A stretch of 64,000 bases of DNA from Macrolepiota albuminosa (GCA_027475525.1 JAMWFC010000025.1:310001-374000); one strand, 5' to 3'. Counted from the stretch's first letter, positions 36,372 through 47,584 are shown. Notes: generated from the letters alone by a model not told the origin. Made by a program: numbers and translations.

Positions 36372-36892
36372 AGTCGAGGCAGAGATATAACAACTGGAAG
36401 CACGTCTATGTATGAATTTGAGTTTATCAGTCGTATGTCGAGTATCGCGCTCGGGTAATGTGGCGATTGGCCAATTATTTACATGTGTATAAATAAACAC
36501 ATCCAATCACAGCACAAAGCCCCAGATTTCAAACTGAGGCAATTTACAAATAGTTTCGCACCTGTGTTGGCATGACTGAGTCAAAGTCGCACTAAGTAAT
36601 GTAACCAATATATTGTTTCTCTACATACGATATCCTTTGATGGGTGTAGTCGACCGCTCATACGAATAGGGGCGACCGGGTATCCTCCTCGCGCTAAGTC
36701 CTCGTGAACCCCGAAGGAGATAGGATAGAATATGTAGGTGGAAGTAATAAATGAATGATTTAAACTAGTAAATAGAGATTTTTACCTGAAGAGAGGGTGG
36801 GTGGGCGTTCGAATAAAAGTTATATGCGTGAGGTGGTGGTTGATGCCCAGTGAGAAATTGACGCAGCGTTATGGCAGAACGTAATATATTCG
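36372..36892. other. Upstream region of CSN7 and flank of a copia LTR
   Basis: No gene seen. Marks the edge between the host-gene island and the next repeat-rich block. Confidence 0.5.
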
Positions 36893-37105
36893 TGTACAAT
36901 AGTTTAACAAGAATGTACTGGAGTCAATATCGAGAGATGACATGACTCCAGGATGCGGCAAGATATTTATAGCCTTGAATATATGTGTGTATGTCATAAT
37001 AGTATAATAAACACGTCACAATGAAATAAGAGAAACATATGTGAATATGATGTAAAAATGATGTCATAAGTGAAGAGCCAAAGCTACGTGTCATATTCCT
37101 CAACA
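36893..37105 (-). repeat. 3' LTR of a Ty1/copia element
   Basis: On the minus strand it starts TGTTGAGG just after a purine-rich AAGTGGGAG and probably ends ATTGTACA. A TATA box (CTATAAATA) lies near 36970. The far end is judged only from the TGT..ACA rule. Confidence 0.5.
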
Positions 37106-37575
37106 CTCCCACTTGACGCTAGCATATGTAACACGACTCCCATTTTTGTATGATATTTTTCAAAAGTTTTGCGAGGTAAAGCCTTGGTCAAAGCATCTGC
37201 GATCATTTCATGTGTGGAGACGTGCTTCAAATGAATATTGTTTTGAGAAATGTGTTCATGTATAAAGTGGTAACAACTATTGATGTATTTGGCTCGTGAA
37301 TGTCCTACAGGGTTTTTTGAGAGGGCAATGCTGCCGGTACTGTCTGTATGGATAATGGTGGCTTCAATTTGTAGAAAGTTCAGATCCTTGAGTAGATTTT
37401 GTAGCCAGATGGCTTCTTGTGTGGCATTAGATGAAGCAAAGTATTCTGCTTCCATGGTGGAAGTGGTGGTTACCAATTGCTTTTTCAAAGACCATGAAAT
37501 CATACTCCCATTCATATTGAAGCACCAAGCGCTGACTGAGCAACAATCATGATTGTCCTGAGCCCAGCCAGTACT
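37084..37575 (-). pseudogene. C-terminal RNase H of a truncated Ty1/copia element
   Basis: Encodes the end of a copia polyprotein, which would degrade RNA in RNA-DNA hybrids. Family markers in order are GWAQDNHD, a variant of the usual DWAGD, then SMISWSLKKQ, TSTMEAEYFA, ATQEAIWLQ, HTDSTGSIALSKNP, KYINSCYHFI and ALTKALPRKTFEKY. The stop lies 22 bases inside the LTR, common in this superfamily. Upstream, homology ends at about 37575, where sequence switches to a KDZ fragment, so only ~165 codons of pol are left. The frame itself is open from 37515. Confidence 0.85.
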
Positions 37576-38130
37576 GGTAGGCAGATGCTTTGCATTCTAG
37601 ATTTGTCAGACGGAAGTTGTCCAGCACAGCCATTGTAAAATATGTTTGTGTCCAATCAAATGTACTGGGGACCAGCTGTGAGTGGATGGTATCCTCCACC
37701 AAGACATCCATCCCAGAACACTCACATGAAATGACAGTGATGTAGTGTACTCCAGTTGTGTGAACAATCTGTTGTATTGGATTCCCAAAGCAATCATATC
37801 TGTCTATACAGAACCCGTTTGTGGCTGGCTGATCTTCTGGAATATCTTCTATTGGCACATTATTCTCTGGTTCCTGTTGCTCTTCCTCTTCCATGATTTG
37901 ATCAAGGCTGGCATCCTGAAGTCTGCTCAGGAAATCTGAAGTCATGGATGGATGCACTGCCAGATGTCCTGGGTTGCTATCCGCTGATGGAAGTTCAACA
38001 TCCAGTTGATATTCAAGTCATAGAAACTCTTGCTCCTGAATGTTCTTTTTCTGCTCATAGTCCTCAAGAGCTCTGACCCTGACTTTCTCTTGATGACAGT
38101 TTGCATGCAATGAATTGTGTTGGATATAGA
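37576..38130 (-). pseudogene. KDZ transposase N-terminal fragment with cysteine-cluster region
   Basis: Resembles the N-terminal part of KDZ (Kyakuja-Dileera-Zisupton) transposases of mushrooms. The visible motif block is GNPIQQIVHTTGVHYITV, then SCECSGMDVLVEDTIH, LVPSTFDWTQTYFTM, VLDNFRLTNLE and CKASAYQYW. This is the CxC cysteine-cluster layout that precedes the catalytic domain. Upstream a charged helical stretch (VRALEDYEQKKNIQEQE) is followed by a stop, probably from CGA to TGA. The fragment ends abruptly at the copia junction, so the catalytic part is absent. A further decayed piece may reach 38461. Confidence 0.7.
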
Positions 38131-39069
38131 AATACCCTCCAGTATTCAACATCTCCAGTATCCAACATATTCATTCATTGGAAATATCTACCATTCCATA
38201 CTTCAGGTCAGTGAAATGGGTTGGAGTGGTGTGTGTGGTGAAAACATCTGTGACAGAATAATCTTGACCCAATGCAATCATGGCATCATCATCATGCCAG
38301 GTAATGGTCAGGACAAGCAAGGCAATCAGTAACATCATCCATTGATTCATAACCAAGCAATCCATTGAGCAACTGTGGAACATGGTTGATGAAGTTGTTA
38401 AGATAGTTTGCTTGTATCTATGTATGAACTTGAATAATTTGCTCTCAATAATAGCATACATTCAAATCACCTTTACATGCCTTATAGATATGGGCATTGT
38501 ATCATCAACATCATCTACTGTTGGATTATTGTCCAAGTGGGCAAAGTTATCATCATCTGGAAATGCTGCAGGTGGTGTACCAGTTACAATGGGAATGGGA
38601 CCCAGTAGTAGCCATTGTGTTATGAGAACTGGCAACCCTTATGTGTTCTGAGTGAGTCATGTCCTTTCCTCAGCAAACAGGATGAAGTCTTTTTGCCTGA
38701 TGACTGTAGTTTTTGGTTGCTTGCATTTCTTCAGAGAGTTCAGGTTCATGATCAAATATCTATGGCCAGGACCTAGCCATTGTACTGGAGATCTAATGAG
38801 ACTGCTCATCAATATTGGCAATATGCCCCAATTTGGATGGGCTGGATACTAGCGGACAGCAGACCCTATCCATTGATGACAAATAATCAACAGACACTGA
38901 ACAGAAATGTATATTTTATTATGTGATCCTTTGGTTGAGAACTGTGTGGTTGCAGAAAATTATATTGTCTACAAACATGTCTGCCCTCCTGCAACTGCCT
39001 GAACCAATATTTTCACCAAAGAAAAGACGAGTGGAACCGATATTTACAGCGGAAGAAAGATCTATCTTT

Positions 39070-39223
39070 GAACCATACAAGGAACTCTACCGCTCCTCAA
39101 CTACTCCTCAAGCTCGGACTGCTATCTTGAAGGATAAAATCCTAACGAACCATACAAGGAACTTCACTACTCCTCAACTACTCCTCAAGCTCGGACTGCT
39201 ATCTTGAAGGATAAAATTCTAAC
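39070..39223. repeat. 77-base tandem duplication, imperfect
   Basis: Copies start at 39070 and 39147 with about six mismatches, mostly C/T. The duplicated segment encodes EPYKELYR..AILKDKIL and splits exon 1 of the decayed gene. Confidence 0.9.
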
Positions 39224-39745
39224 AGATATCTTCAACTACTGGGCCACTAAGGGGACAGAGCCAAAGACAGGAGAAGAGTGGGCAGAGAGAATCAAAGTAG
39301 GTACAGCAACTCATTGCAAAGAACTAGACATTATTTGCTTGAATAGAAGGTTGTCCAGTATATCAAGAATTGCTGGCGCCCTTATTACCAGCATAAAGAT
39401 CCAAAGGTGCTCCTGAAAACTTCACTGCGAGATGTTGTCTGGCAGACAATGGCAAAGGAGATAAATGAGGAGATCCAGAACTTGTTGAGGGGTAAGGATC
39501 ACAATGCCTCAGAATTGGATGCATTTGCACAATATAATGTGGCTGTCAAAAATGTTATGCATCAACTCACACTGCAGGAGGAAAGTCGTTTATGGAAGAT
39601 GGCAGCAGAATGGAGCAAAAAAGAAACTCCACCAGAAATTCAGCACAAGTTGGTACTCCTTCTGTCCTCCATCTGTCCTCTATTTGTTGTACATCTGTCC
39701 ACTTAATTCCGCTTTCTAATTGCTGTCTCTCCAGAAAGGCCCAAA

Positions 39746-39899
39746 AGCATGGTTTGAAGCATGTGGATGATGCAGATGTGCTTTGATTTAGAGAGATGGG
39801 CATGTTGAGTTGGACTGTTGTTAGCATGGTTTGAAGCATGTGGATGATGCAGATGTGCTTTGATTTAGAGAGATGGGCATGTTGAGTTGGACTGTTGTT
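39746..39899. repeat. 77-base tandem duplication after intron 2
   Basis: Copies start at 39746 and 39823 and are identical; they duplicate the KHGLKHVDDADVL segment. Confidence 0.95.
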
Positions 39900-40899
39900 G
39901 ATTGGTATGCAGATGAAGGCATGACTATTAGAATGTATATGGTGCCATCATTCTTTAAACAATTTTGACACCAATTATAGTCATGACAATATGTCATACT
40001 TGATCCATGCTAACCAACCTACCTTTCAAGACTCCCTTTCTGACCTTGTTAGTGACCTCAACAAGAAGATAATGGATTACATACATGTCTGCTCTTCTTA
40101 GTAGAGACATGCTGTCCAACATGCAATCACCCCATGATTTGACTCCTCCTATCCTTATACGCCATGACCTCATTCTTGATCTGGATAGGGATGGATTCCC
40201 AATATTACCAGCAGATCCAGGACCAAATATATTCCAAACTCAGGCAGAATTGGAAATGCTTGTCTGGAACTATCTAAATACTCATTACAGTGAATTCTAG
40301 TTTTCTCCACCTCTGCTCATCATCTGATCACTCTATCAGAAATTGTGTCTGGTTACTGGTATGAATCTGCTCCTTACAAGGCAGTGAGAACCAATGATCA
40401 GCAATTCATACATTCAAGGTATCTTCCAGAGGGTCTGATATTCCAAGATCCCCATAATCTTGGTCGGCCTGAGCTATTGTGTCTGCTAAACTTCTGGAGA
40501 GACCGTCAAGGACAATATGGATCCAGTGACACCTTCTGCTGGACGGTTTATCTCAACCATCACAAGCAGCCAGTAGCTGTTAAGTACAGCACCCAAGCTG
40601 ATCGTGAAAAAAATGTGGCAGCAGCAGCAGCACGTAAAGCTACACGCAAAAATGGAGGGAAAAATCAGAAACAGAGGCCAACACCATTATCAGTAGTCGA
40701 TGGCAACAGTAGGACCATCACTAATGATGGAGCCGCTGATGGCAGATCTGCTTTAGTCACTGGATCTGCAGCCAACTTGAAGTGGCAACTGAGGCCTACA
40801 CTTCCCCTGTCACCTAGCACACTACACACACCACTGCCTGACTTACAGGAGAAACCCCCTGTTTTGTGCTCACCGCACACTCCATAGCCTCAGTGCCAC

Positions 40900-42690
40900 A
40901 ACAGATCTATGGTTCACAATGAATCCCGACCAAATGTATCAGCTTCTGCTCATGACAAGTCTGCTCACAACAAATCTGTTCATGACAAATGTGGTGATGA
41001 TACAGCAGTGGTAGATGCCACTACCATCCACCTCTTACAACAAAGAGGATGGAGCCATCCAGACCCTCCAATTAATGGCTCTAGTGATGGTTTCCCTAGA
41101 TATAGAGTGTCAAGAAGGGTGCTCGACATTCTTTAAGATGAGAACAATGACCAATTTGAGAGTGAGGAAAGGCTGGCATTACAAAACCAAAAGAAGTGCA
41201 AGGCATTGCCTAACCAATTGTCAACAAATTCTAAGCAACCCCCGCAAGTCTCAAGCACAAATGCTACAGGAGGATGCAGCTTGATATATTGATATGTCTA
41301 CATCAGCAAAAAGGAGTAGCAGCTGCACTAAGGTCATTTGACCAGTCCACCATCATTGATGTGGGGAAGGGTGAAATGTTACATTACATTTTTGTAAACT
41401 ATAGTGTTACAAAAATATAGCAATGTCAATGTCTATCATAACAAAAAAATCACTATGAAGTAATCAACTATTCATCTTCACTTGTCTTCTGTTGCCTTCT
41501 GTCTCTCAGTAAGCTGACTGAATGATCAGGTCCATTGCATCAGCAGCTGACTACTTTGGGAGTTGCTGCAAGCCTGTCCCCTTGGGCCAAGGAGAGGGTC
41601 CTCAGCAGGGACTTGTAAGGGCGACCTCTAGAGGCTGTGGCTCAGTTACACAGCTGGCAGAGGAAGATCCAAAGTGTATTAGAATATATACTGACAATAT
41701 CAAGGTAGCTACTCACCTGGCAGAGGGAGATTCAAAGAGAACAAGTCTAGGGATTCCCTATGCCAGGTTGGACGCTTCTAGGGCCTCTGAAGCATGGGAA
41801 ACAACTGTACAGTACAACAAAACCTTAAAAACTCGAAAATTGCCTACACAAACACTTGTACAAATAAGGGGCAAACTCTGGCAAACTCTGGCTTATATAA
41901 GCGGTCTGGAAGCAGTGCTGAGTGGGCCACACTTGTACAAATAAGGGGCAAACTCTGGCAAACTCTGGCTTATATAAGCGGTCTGGAAGCAGTGCTGAGT
42001 GGGCCACACTTGTCTGAATGGTGGCTAAAGAACCAGAGCATCTCAAGGGCTGAGAGTAGTACTAACAGATAGTATTGAAAGAATAGAAACAGTGAAATGA
42101 AATAATGTCAGAAGAAATAAGAGAATGAATGGAAGGAGAGTGAAGAGATAAGGAGTGAGAGAAGGAAGAAATGAGGAGTCCCCTGACATACCGAGCATGT
42201 CAACTTAAGTCTGGTAGCAATGGAAGAAGTCCTCAATACACAGTAACCAGCTCTTCTTAGCCATGCTAAACCTGTCCCGCACCTGCTCCTTCCTGGAACC
42301 CATTCTTTATCCTGTCTAAACGGCTCTCCATTTCTGCCATTACACCAGCTACAATGTCCTCACTGTAACTAGACACCATTGCCTGCTCCTTGCTCTTTTC
42401 CTTGACCAGAAGAGGATCTGCTGGGCAGTTGGAGGTCGATGGTTGGACTATTGGTTAGCTATTTGAGCAGGAAAAGAGTTTTATACCATCATCACTCTCA
42501 ATAATTATCACTGACTTCTTTCTCAGTGGTTTTTTCCCCTTTCTCTTGTTGCCAGGCTTAATAGTTTTATTGACAATTGTCAGGCTGCATGTTCATTTGC
42601 AAATGAGCTGGCAGGGATTGCATGTGGTGCCGCCCTTTGTCCTGACACACTGTAGCTGCTTACTTGCACAATATTGGCAAGGAGGGTTGA
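40900..42690. other. Repeat-rich region without a supported gene
   Basis: Contains short plus-strand ORFs (40909-41136, 41522-41944) with no recognised domain. 41580-41780 has partly repeated segments around TGGCAGAGG. Probably the debris of further transposable elements. Confidence 0.45.
41852..42005. repeat. 77-base tandem duplication in non-coding DNA
   Basis: Period 77, identical over 85 positions, with the second copy starting at 41929. No gene is affected. Confidence 0.95.
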
Positions 42691-42699
42691 TGTGCTGAC

Positions 42700-43400
42700 C
42701 CTCGCAACAAGGTGCTATCCTCAGATACCTGCCTAACAGCATTCCTCAGTAATTTCCCTCTTCAGTATTCTGCCCTCTTGTTCTTCCTCTTCCTTTTCAT
42801 CCTTGTCCTCATCCTTGTTCTCCTGCTCCTTCTGTCAACAATAGATACCAGGAGGACGTTGACCAATATAGGTCACCCGTTTTGGCTTCTTGGGATTTGG
42901 CAACAAACCAGACAAATCTCCTGCCACTGGAGAACTCAGTTGTTTTCTCTTCCTTGGAATTGGTGACAGACCAGACAAATCTCCTGCTGCCAGCCTATGA
43001 CCTATCCAGTCTTTTCATGCCAGTACCATCAACAGATCAGATTGTTCTTCACTCCCACTTGATTCTTCCTCCCTTCCACTCCTCTGGGACCATTTCTTCA
43101 CAGCGTCCTTCAACCACCTGGTCATATCCTCATCAGAAAGCTTGCTCTGGAGTAGCGGAATAACTTGTTGATGAAACTTCTCCTGGCATCAAGGCAGAGT
43201 TTCTTGTCATCCTTGACCTGCTTAACCATCAACCACATGTCAGTCTACAGGACAACTATTAGTGCATGTCTATTAGGCAGGAGTGCTTGCACCTTACCAG
43301 GTCCTTCTGCTGTGCTTTGAGTTGATGCAGGTCTCTGAGAGCAAGGTATAATACTCAAACATCTGCGTTAACAACCTGTTGGTGGAGTTCTTCATTAAAC
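42700..43400 (-). pseudogene. Decayed gene encoding a Lys/Glu-rich protein with a repeated AGDLSGL motif
   Basis: Minus-strand reading gives MFNEELHQQVVNADV, a stop, then LALRDLHQLKAQQKDL. A GTAAGG..TGTAG intron (43297-43245) follows, then TDMWLMVKQVKDDKKLCLDA and RRSFINKLFRYSRA. After a break come LSDEDMTRWLKDAVKKWS and two copies of AGDLSGL-x-P-x-PxKxK about 20 residues apart, then a tail of EQENKDEDKDEKEEEEQEG. The intron and repeated motif show that this was once a gene. The family is unknown to me. The long hydrophobic plus-strand ORF over the same DNA is its shadow. Confidence 0.45.
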
Positions 43401-43595
43401 ATGGCAGATGGAGGATTAAAGAAATGGATGAGAACTTTACACAAAGAAAGTTCTGAAAATAGATATCATATGACCCTGTTTAAATTACAAAAGAAGTTTG
43501 ATTTATTGCTTGACAAACCTTTCTTTGTTTATCTTACAGTTTAGTAAATAACAATTAGCTAAGCAGGTCAAAAATTTCAGACAGTTTGATATCAA

Positions 43596-43674
43596 TGCAC
43601 TAGTGGGAATCGAACTGGCCTAGTGCAAGACACAATGAATACCAATAGATAATATTTCACTAGACCATCAATGC
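43596..43674 (-). repeat. tRNA-like element 1
   Basis: 79 bases on the minus strand from GCATTGA to TAGTGCA. An A-box-like TGGTCTAGTGA and a B-box-like AGTTCGATTCC sit at tRNA spacing. The cloverleaf stems are imperfect, so a SINE head or tRNA relic is more likely than a working tRNA. Confidence 0.5.
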
Positions 43675-43754
43675 TTACTGTATACTGCTATGATCTAAAT
43701 AAACATCAGTCTAATATTCTGTGTGTGGTCGAAAATTCTTAAATTCGATATCAA

Positions 43755-43831
43755 TGCACTAAGGAGTCGAACTCACCTATTGCAAGATACAAGGAATACC
43801 AATTGAAAATATTCCACTACACCACAAATGC
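43755..43831 (-). repeat. tRNA-like element 2
   Basis: 77 bases with a good A box (TGGTGTAGTGG) and B box (AGTTCGACTCC). It is about three quarters identical to element 1, with shared flanks (TAGACTGATGTTTATTTA-like), so the two form a tandem array with a ~158-base unit. A third unit at about 43900 keeps only the flank. Confidence 0.5.
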
Positions 43832-44113
43832 TTGCTATATAATGCTATGGTGTAAATTAATATTAGTCTAATATTCCGCCACACCTCATGGTTTTCCTCT
43901 TTTCTGTATACTTCTATGGTGTAAATAAATATCAATTTAATATTGTCAATTCAATACAGATGCACCAGTTGCAGTAAATTCTCTATCCATTCAAATTTTG
44001 TATGGGTCCATTTGTGCACTACATGAACACTGTTCTGACTTGTAGTAAGTGCCTGTAGTACAATGGAATATTAATAAATTGATATTTCATATTGTGCAAA
44101 AGAGGTGGGTTTG

Positions 44114-44347
44114 TGTAACGAAGTTACGAAGTTTATAGAGCTTAGTATGCACACAACACTGAATCAGACCAGACCGGTCTATTGACAATGTAGTTATACA
44201 CAAAATTAAGCTGCTTTGTAAGCAGCTGGTTAAACTATTTATATACGAATGTAAATAATATTATATTATAATAAATATAATATAATATCTACTACTATAC
44301 AGTAAGTAAAGCTATGTGGCCAACGCCACATAGCGGACTACGCTACA
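44114..44347 (-). repeat. 3' LTR of element M
   Basis: 234 bases, TGTAAC to GCTACA. Contains a TATA-like TATATAAATAG (44235-44245, minus strand) and the hairpin at 44311-44334. Confidence 0.92.
44311..44334. promoter_or_regulatory. Inverted repeat in M 3' LTR
   Basis: GCTATGTGGC-CAAC-GCCACATAGC, identical to the copies in L (12610) and the M 5' LTR (55677). Confidence 0.8.
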
Positions 44348-44357
44348 CACCCCCCAA
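44348..44357 (-). promoter_or_regulatory. Polypurine tract of element M
   Basis: Minus strand reads TTGGGGGGTG directly before the 3' LTR. Confidence 0.8.
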
Positions 44358-44392
44358 TCAGACCGAGCTACGGTCTTGAGATAATACAATGG

Positions 44393-47300
44393 TCAGGCCG
44401 TCAGTAAGTCAGGGACGGGGGCAATGGGAGAGTCCCCAGGCTCCCGGAATGGATCGGCAGTTGCGTCGTCCATGTCATAGTCGAGGAGTTCATCCTTGGG
44501 TGTGGGCACGTAGGAAGTGCCCAAAGGCCCTGCTACGGGCAGGGAATTGTCATAGTCCTGGAGGGAGGACAGTGTGAGAGTGGGGTCGATGGTCGACTCC
44601 GGGACAGGTGGTTGGAGATCAGGCAGATCCCCGGTGTCGGACGGGTACTGGCGCGTCCAGATTTCGTGGGCATGAATGTCTTGCCCGATGAGGAGGTACA
44701 TCCCCTTGGCGAGCGCGTTGTTGTATGCACAACGACTGTCCTGCTGCTGGAGCATCAGGCATTGGCGGTTGCCAATGGTGGCCTCGCGCCACCCATCCCA
44801 CTGAGCGATGGACTAGGGGGTTCCGTAATGGTCGAGGCGTTGTAGCCTCTCATCGTCGATAGCGGCCGCCTCGTTGTAGAGCCGGCTGTTGCTGAAGAAT
44901 AAATGGGCCAAGTAGGTGACCCCATAAGTATACGTGTGGTCAGCCCAGCTGACTGGGATTTGATTATGAAGAAGGACGTGTAACGCGTCCAAAGTGGTAA
45001 ACATGGAAGCTGACACTTCCAGGATGTCCACAGCCCAAGCCTCAAAGTTAGTGTCGTCGGCGTGGAGGGGCACAAAGACTTGCCCCGTGGCCACCTCGTA
45101 CTCAGCCACAGCCTCTTTGTAGAGGCCTGGCCTTGCAAAGACATAGGCCAGGTACTTGTGTACCATGGACTTGGAGGCGCAGCTGGCGCTGAGGGCACGT
45201 ACAAGCACAAACCCAAAGAGGCTGCGCCAATGAATGCGCATGGCACGGTCCATAGCCAGACTGGTCCATATGTTGGACGTTCCAGGACGTCCATAGAGGA
45301 GGGCGTATGAGCCCAGGTAGTCCAAAGCAAATGGTTGCTTTGGATCAGGGGGGGTAAGGCCGACGAAGGCAATTTTCCCTCCCTCTTTGCAGCGATAGAG
45401 CCGCGATGGCACCATAGCTCTGTCTCGGGCAGTAGGGTGGCAGTTGAGCGCCACCCACTTGAATTTGTTGAGCAAGAGGTAGCCCAACTGATGCTGACAA
45501 ATCAGCGTAAACTGGTTGTTAACCAGTGCATGAAGTCTGTGGACTTCTCGAGGACTGCGGGGAAACCTGTGAGGTGCCACTTGGTACACCTTACTGTTGT
45601 GGGGTGTCGCCGCGGCGTTGCCCTCTTTATTGGTCTCAAAGGACCTGGCTGCGCGGGCTTCTTGCCCGACAAAGATGGTATTGGTCACTGGCGACCAATA
45701 GAATTAGGGAGCTAACCCCGTGCCAAAGAATGAGTTCTGGCGCTCAATAGTATGATCACGATAGATCACAACACCGAGTGCATCAGGAATGCGCCCGGTT
45801 TGGTCCTCGAGGAGGGCAGCTCCTCGCTTGGCGCTATCCTGCGCCCGACGCTCCATCTTGGCTTGTCGATTGCTGTTGCGCCGTTCACGCGCCATATGTT
45901 GTGCCACCGTCTCGTGCGGCACAGGGGATTCCATACGAGCCTCTTCAGGCTCCTCATACCAATTGTCGTTGGAGGGCGGGGATGGCAGCCTCTCTGGCTC
46001 CGACTTCTCAGATCGTGGGTCCATTGCCCACAGACACCGTGGGAGTTGGGCTGGCGGGCCCTCTACCAATATGGTGGGTAAAAAGGGGAAGTTAGCCCCT
46101 GGGGCCCCTTTTGGGGCATCCTTGGGGAAGTGCATGTTGACGTAGGCGTGCCCTTCCAGTTGCTTACCCCGATGATCCTTTCGGGGTAGTGAGGCCTTAG
46201 CCTCGGTGGGGCGTATGCTCACGCCCCTGGAACTCTGCTCCCCAGAGTACGTGGTGGAAACCACGGATACTGGTCGCAAAGACGCGACCTCAGACGTGCC
46301 GCTGGCTAGGCGCTGGATCAGCCGGGGGGCGGCTGGAGCAGGGACATTTTCATAGAGAAGGATGTCCCATCCTAGGCCGGCCTCCCGGCTGGGGGCAGCA
46401 ACACTCGACTTAATCGAGCGGGAGGGCACGTCCTCCACTCCTTGCCGACGCGCCCTTTTGCTGGAGTCGGTATCCCGACTCAGGGGTGTAGTCTGCCGCT
46501 TATGAGCGGCCGATAGAGCAAGGAGATCAGTTTTGCGCTGGGCGTGCATATGATCCATGTTGTCCATCATCTGGCAGATGAGGACGACTGCCTCCGCATC
46601 GCAGAGGAATGATGACTCTGCGGGTACATCGTACCCGTTATCTCCCAGACGTTGGAGAAGAGTAGCCAGGACTAAGTCCTGGTTGTGACTGGGCTTGCGG
46701 GTACATCGTACCCGTTATCTCCCAGACGTTGGAGAAGAGTAGCCAGGACTAAGTCCTGGTTGTGACTGGGCTCAACAGCCCGTGCTTTTCCTTTGTCGCA
46801 TTGAGGACGCGACTCTTCTTCTGAGCTGGGCTCGGATCGGTGCGGCATTTCCAGCCGCTGTAGCAAGGAGAGCTTGGCCAAGCTCTCCGTCGGCGCATCA
46901 GCCGATGAACTGATGCTCCGTCCTGGACTGAGAGTTTCTGTGCTCTTGATGGCCGCGGTGGCCTGCATGAGGGATGCTTTGCGTCCCTCTAGATTGTCAA
47001 TTGGTGCTGTGGTCGACAGGGAAATCGACCGGCCTCCCTTGGCTTGCGACTCATGCAAGTCGCTGTACTGGGGCATTGTGCCCCAAGCTCCCATCCAAGC
47101 CGGGGGGTACGGCATCATTACGGGCACACCACCCATCCCAGAGTAGTGCGCCGGGGCGGTAAACTGGGGCAAAGAATGTGTGCCCATAGCCCCTCTCGCC
47201 ATAGCAGGGGCAAACTGCCCCCATCCTGTTGTTGGGATTGGCCCTCGGTGTGATGTGGCGCATAAGCACCCGGTACTGGTTGTTGGGGCTGATAGCTGCC

Positions 47301-47525
47301 CACAGGTGTGTTCTGGGGCATGAAGTTGCCCTGCATGGTTTGAAGTGGCGGATAGCCACTGATCACTGGCTGCTGCGGCAGGTAGCCCGCCGCTGGTGGT
47401 TGCTGCTGCTGTGGGAAGCCCACAGCTGGTTGCGATTGTCCCCACTGGGGCGCATTTTGGGTCAGCGGGGGAGCCATCTGCCCCCCCCTTCAGCTGACGG
47501 TAAGACCGACGGCACAAACTCAAGG

Positions 47526-47557
<32 letters not shown>

Positions 47558-47584
47558 AGACTGATCCATGGGCATGTTGTCCAT
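44393..47584 (-). CDS. Third ORF of element M, unknown function
   Basis: Long coding region between integrase and 3' LTR, about 1,030 codons once the duplication at 46619 is removed. The head is Q/P-rich (a polyQ run at 47527-47555, FPQQQQPPAAGYLPQQ, MMPYPPAWMGAWG). The middle has KGKARAVE and a helical block ending CQMMDNMDHMHAQRK. A nuclear-signal-like DSSKRARRQG follows, then an Arg/Glu-rich stretch (MARERRNSNRQAKMERR). The C-terminal ~430 codons are the best conserved part against L (FYWSPVTNTIFVGQEARAA, HQLGYLLLNKFK, SWADHTYTYGVTYLAH). Stops at 45704 (TAA) and 44813 (TAG) lie where L keeps or implies Gln. No signal peptide, membrane helix or known enzyme motif is seen, so it is not a typical envelope gene. 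The first ATG (47584) is out of frame with the rest across a run of eight G. Confidence 0.8.
46619..46772. repeat. 77-base tandem duplication in M third ORF
   Basis: Exactly 77 matching positions; copies start at 46619 and 46696. Deleting one joins the frame ending at 46672 to the frame starting at 46570. Confidence 0.97.

Larger units (their letters stand above)
38977..40887 (+). pseudogene. Decayed multi-exon gene of unknown family
   Basis: Plus-strand coding sequence with recognisable introns. Exon 1 starts at 38977 (MSALLQLPEPIF, KKRRVEPIFTAEERSIFEP, ILKDKILTDIFNYW). A GTAGGT..CAAG intron spans 39297-39367. Exon 2 has NCWRPYYQHKDPKVLLK and EESRLWKMAAEWSKK. A second intron runs from 39650 to 39735. 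Later parts (40085-40300 and 40345-40887) hold DLDRDGFPILP and GYWYESAPYKAV, LNFWRDRQG, then a low-complexity end. Stops interrupt the later exons. I know similar multi-copy genes only as unnamed proteins in mushroom genomes, often near KDZ elements; I assign no function. Two 77-base duplications lie inside. Confidence 0.45.

Noticed and set aside
42712..43163. Leucine-rich membrane-like ORF on the plus strand
   Set aside because: It is the complement of the Glu/Lys-rich minus-strand remnant, which has an intron and repeated motifs.
43596..43831. Functional tRNA genes
   Set aside because: A and B boxes are good but acceptor, T and anticodon stems have several mismatches and no convincing anticodon loop.
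47527..47555. CTG/CAG microsatellite as an independent repeat
   Set aside because: Simply codes the glutamine run at the head of the third-ORF region; also present, shorter, in L.
44393..47584. Third ORF as a retroviral-type envelope gene
   Set aside because: No signal peptide, fusion peptide, glycosylation-rich ectodomain or membrane anchor could be seen; the head is Q/P-rich and the middle basic.
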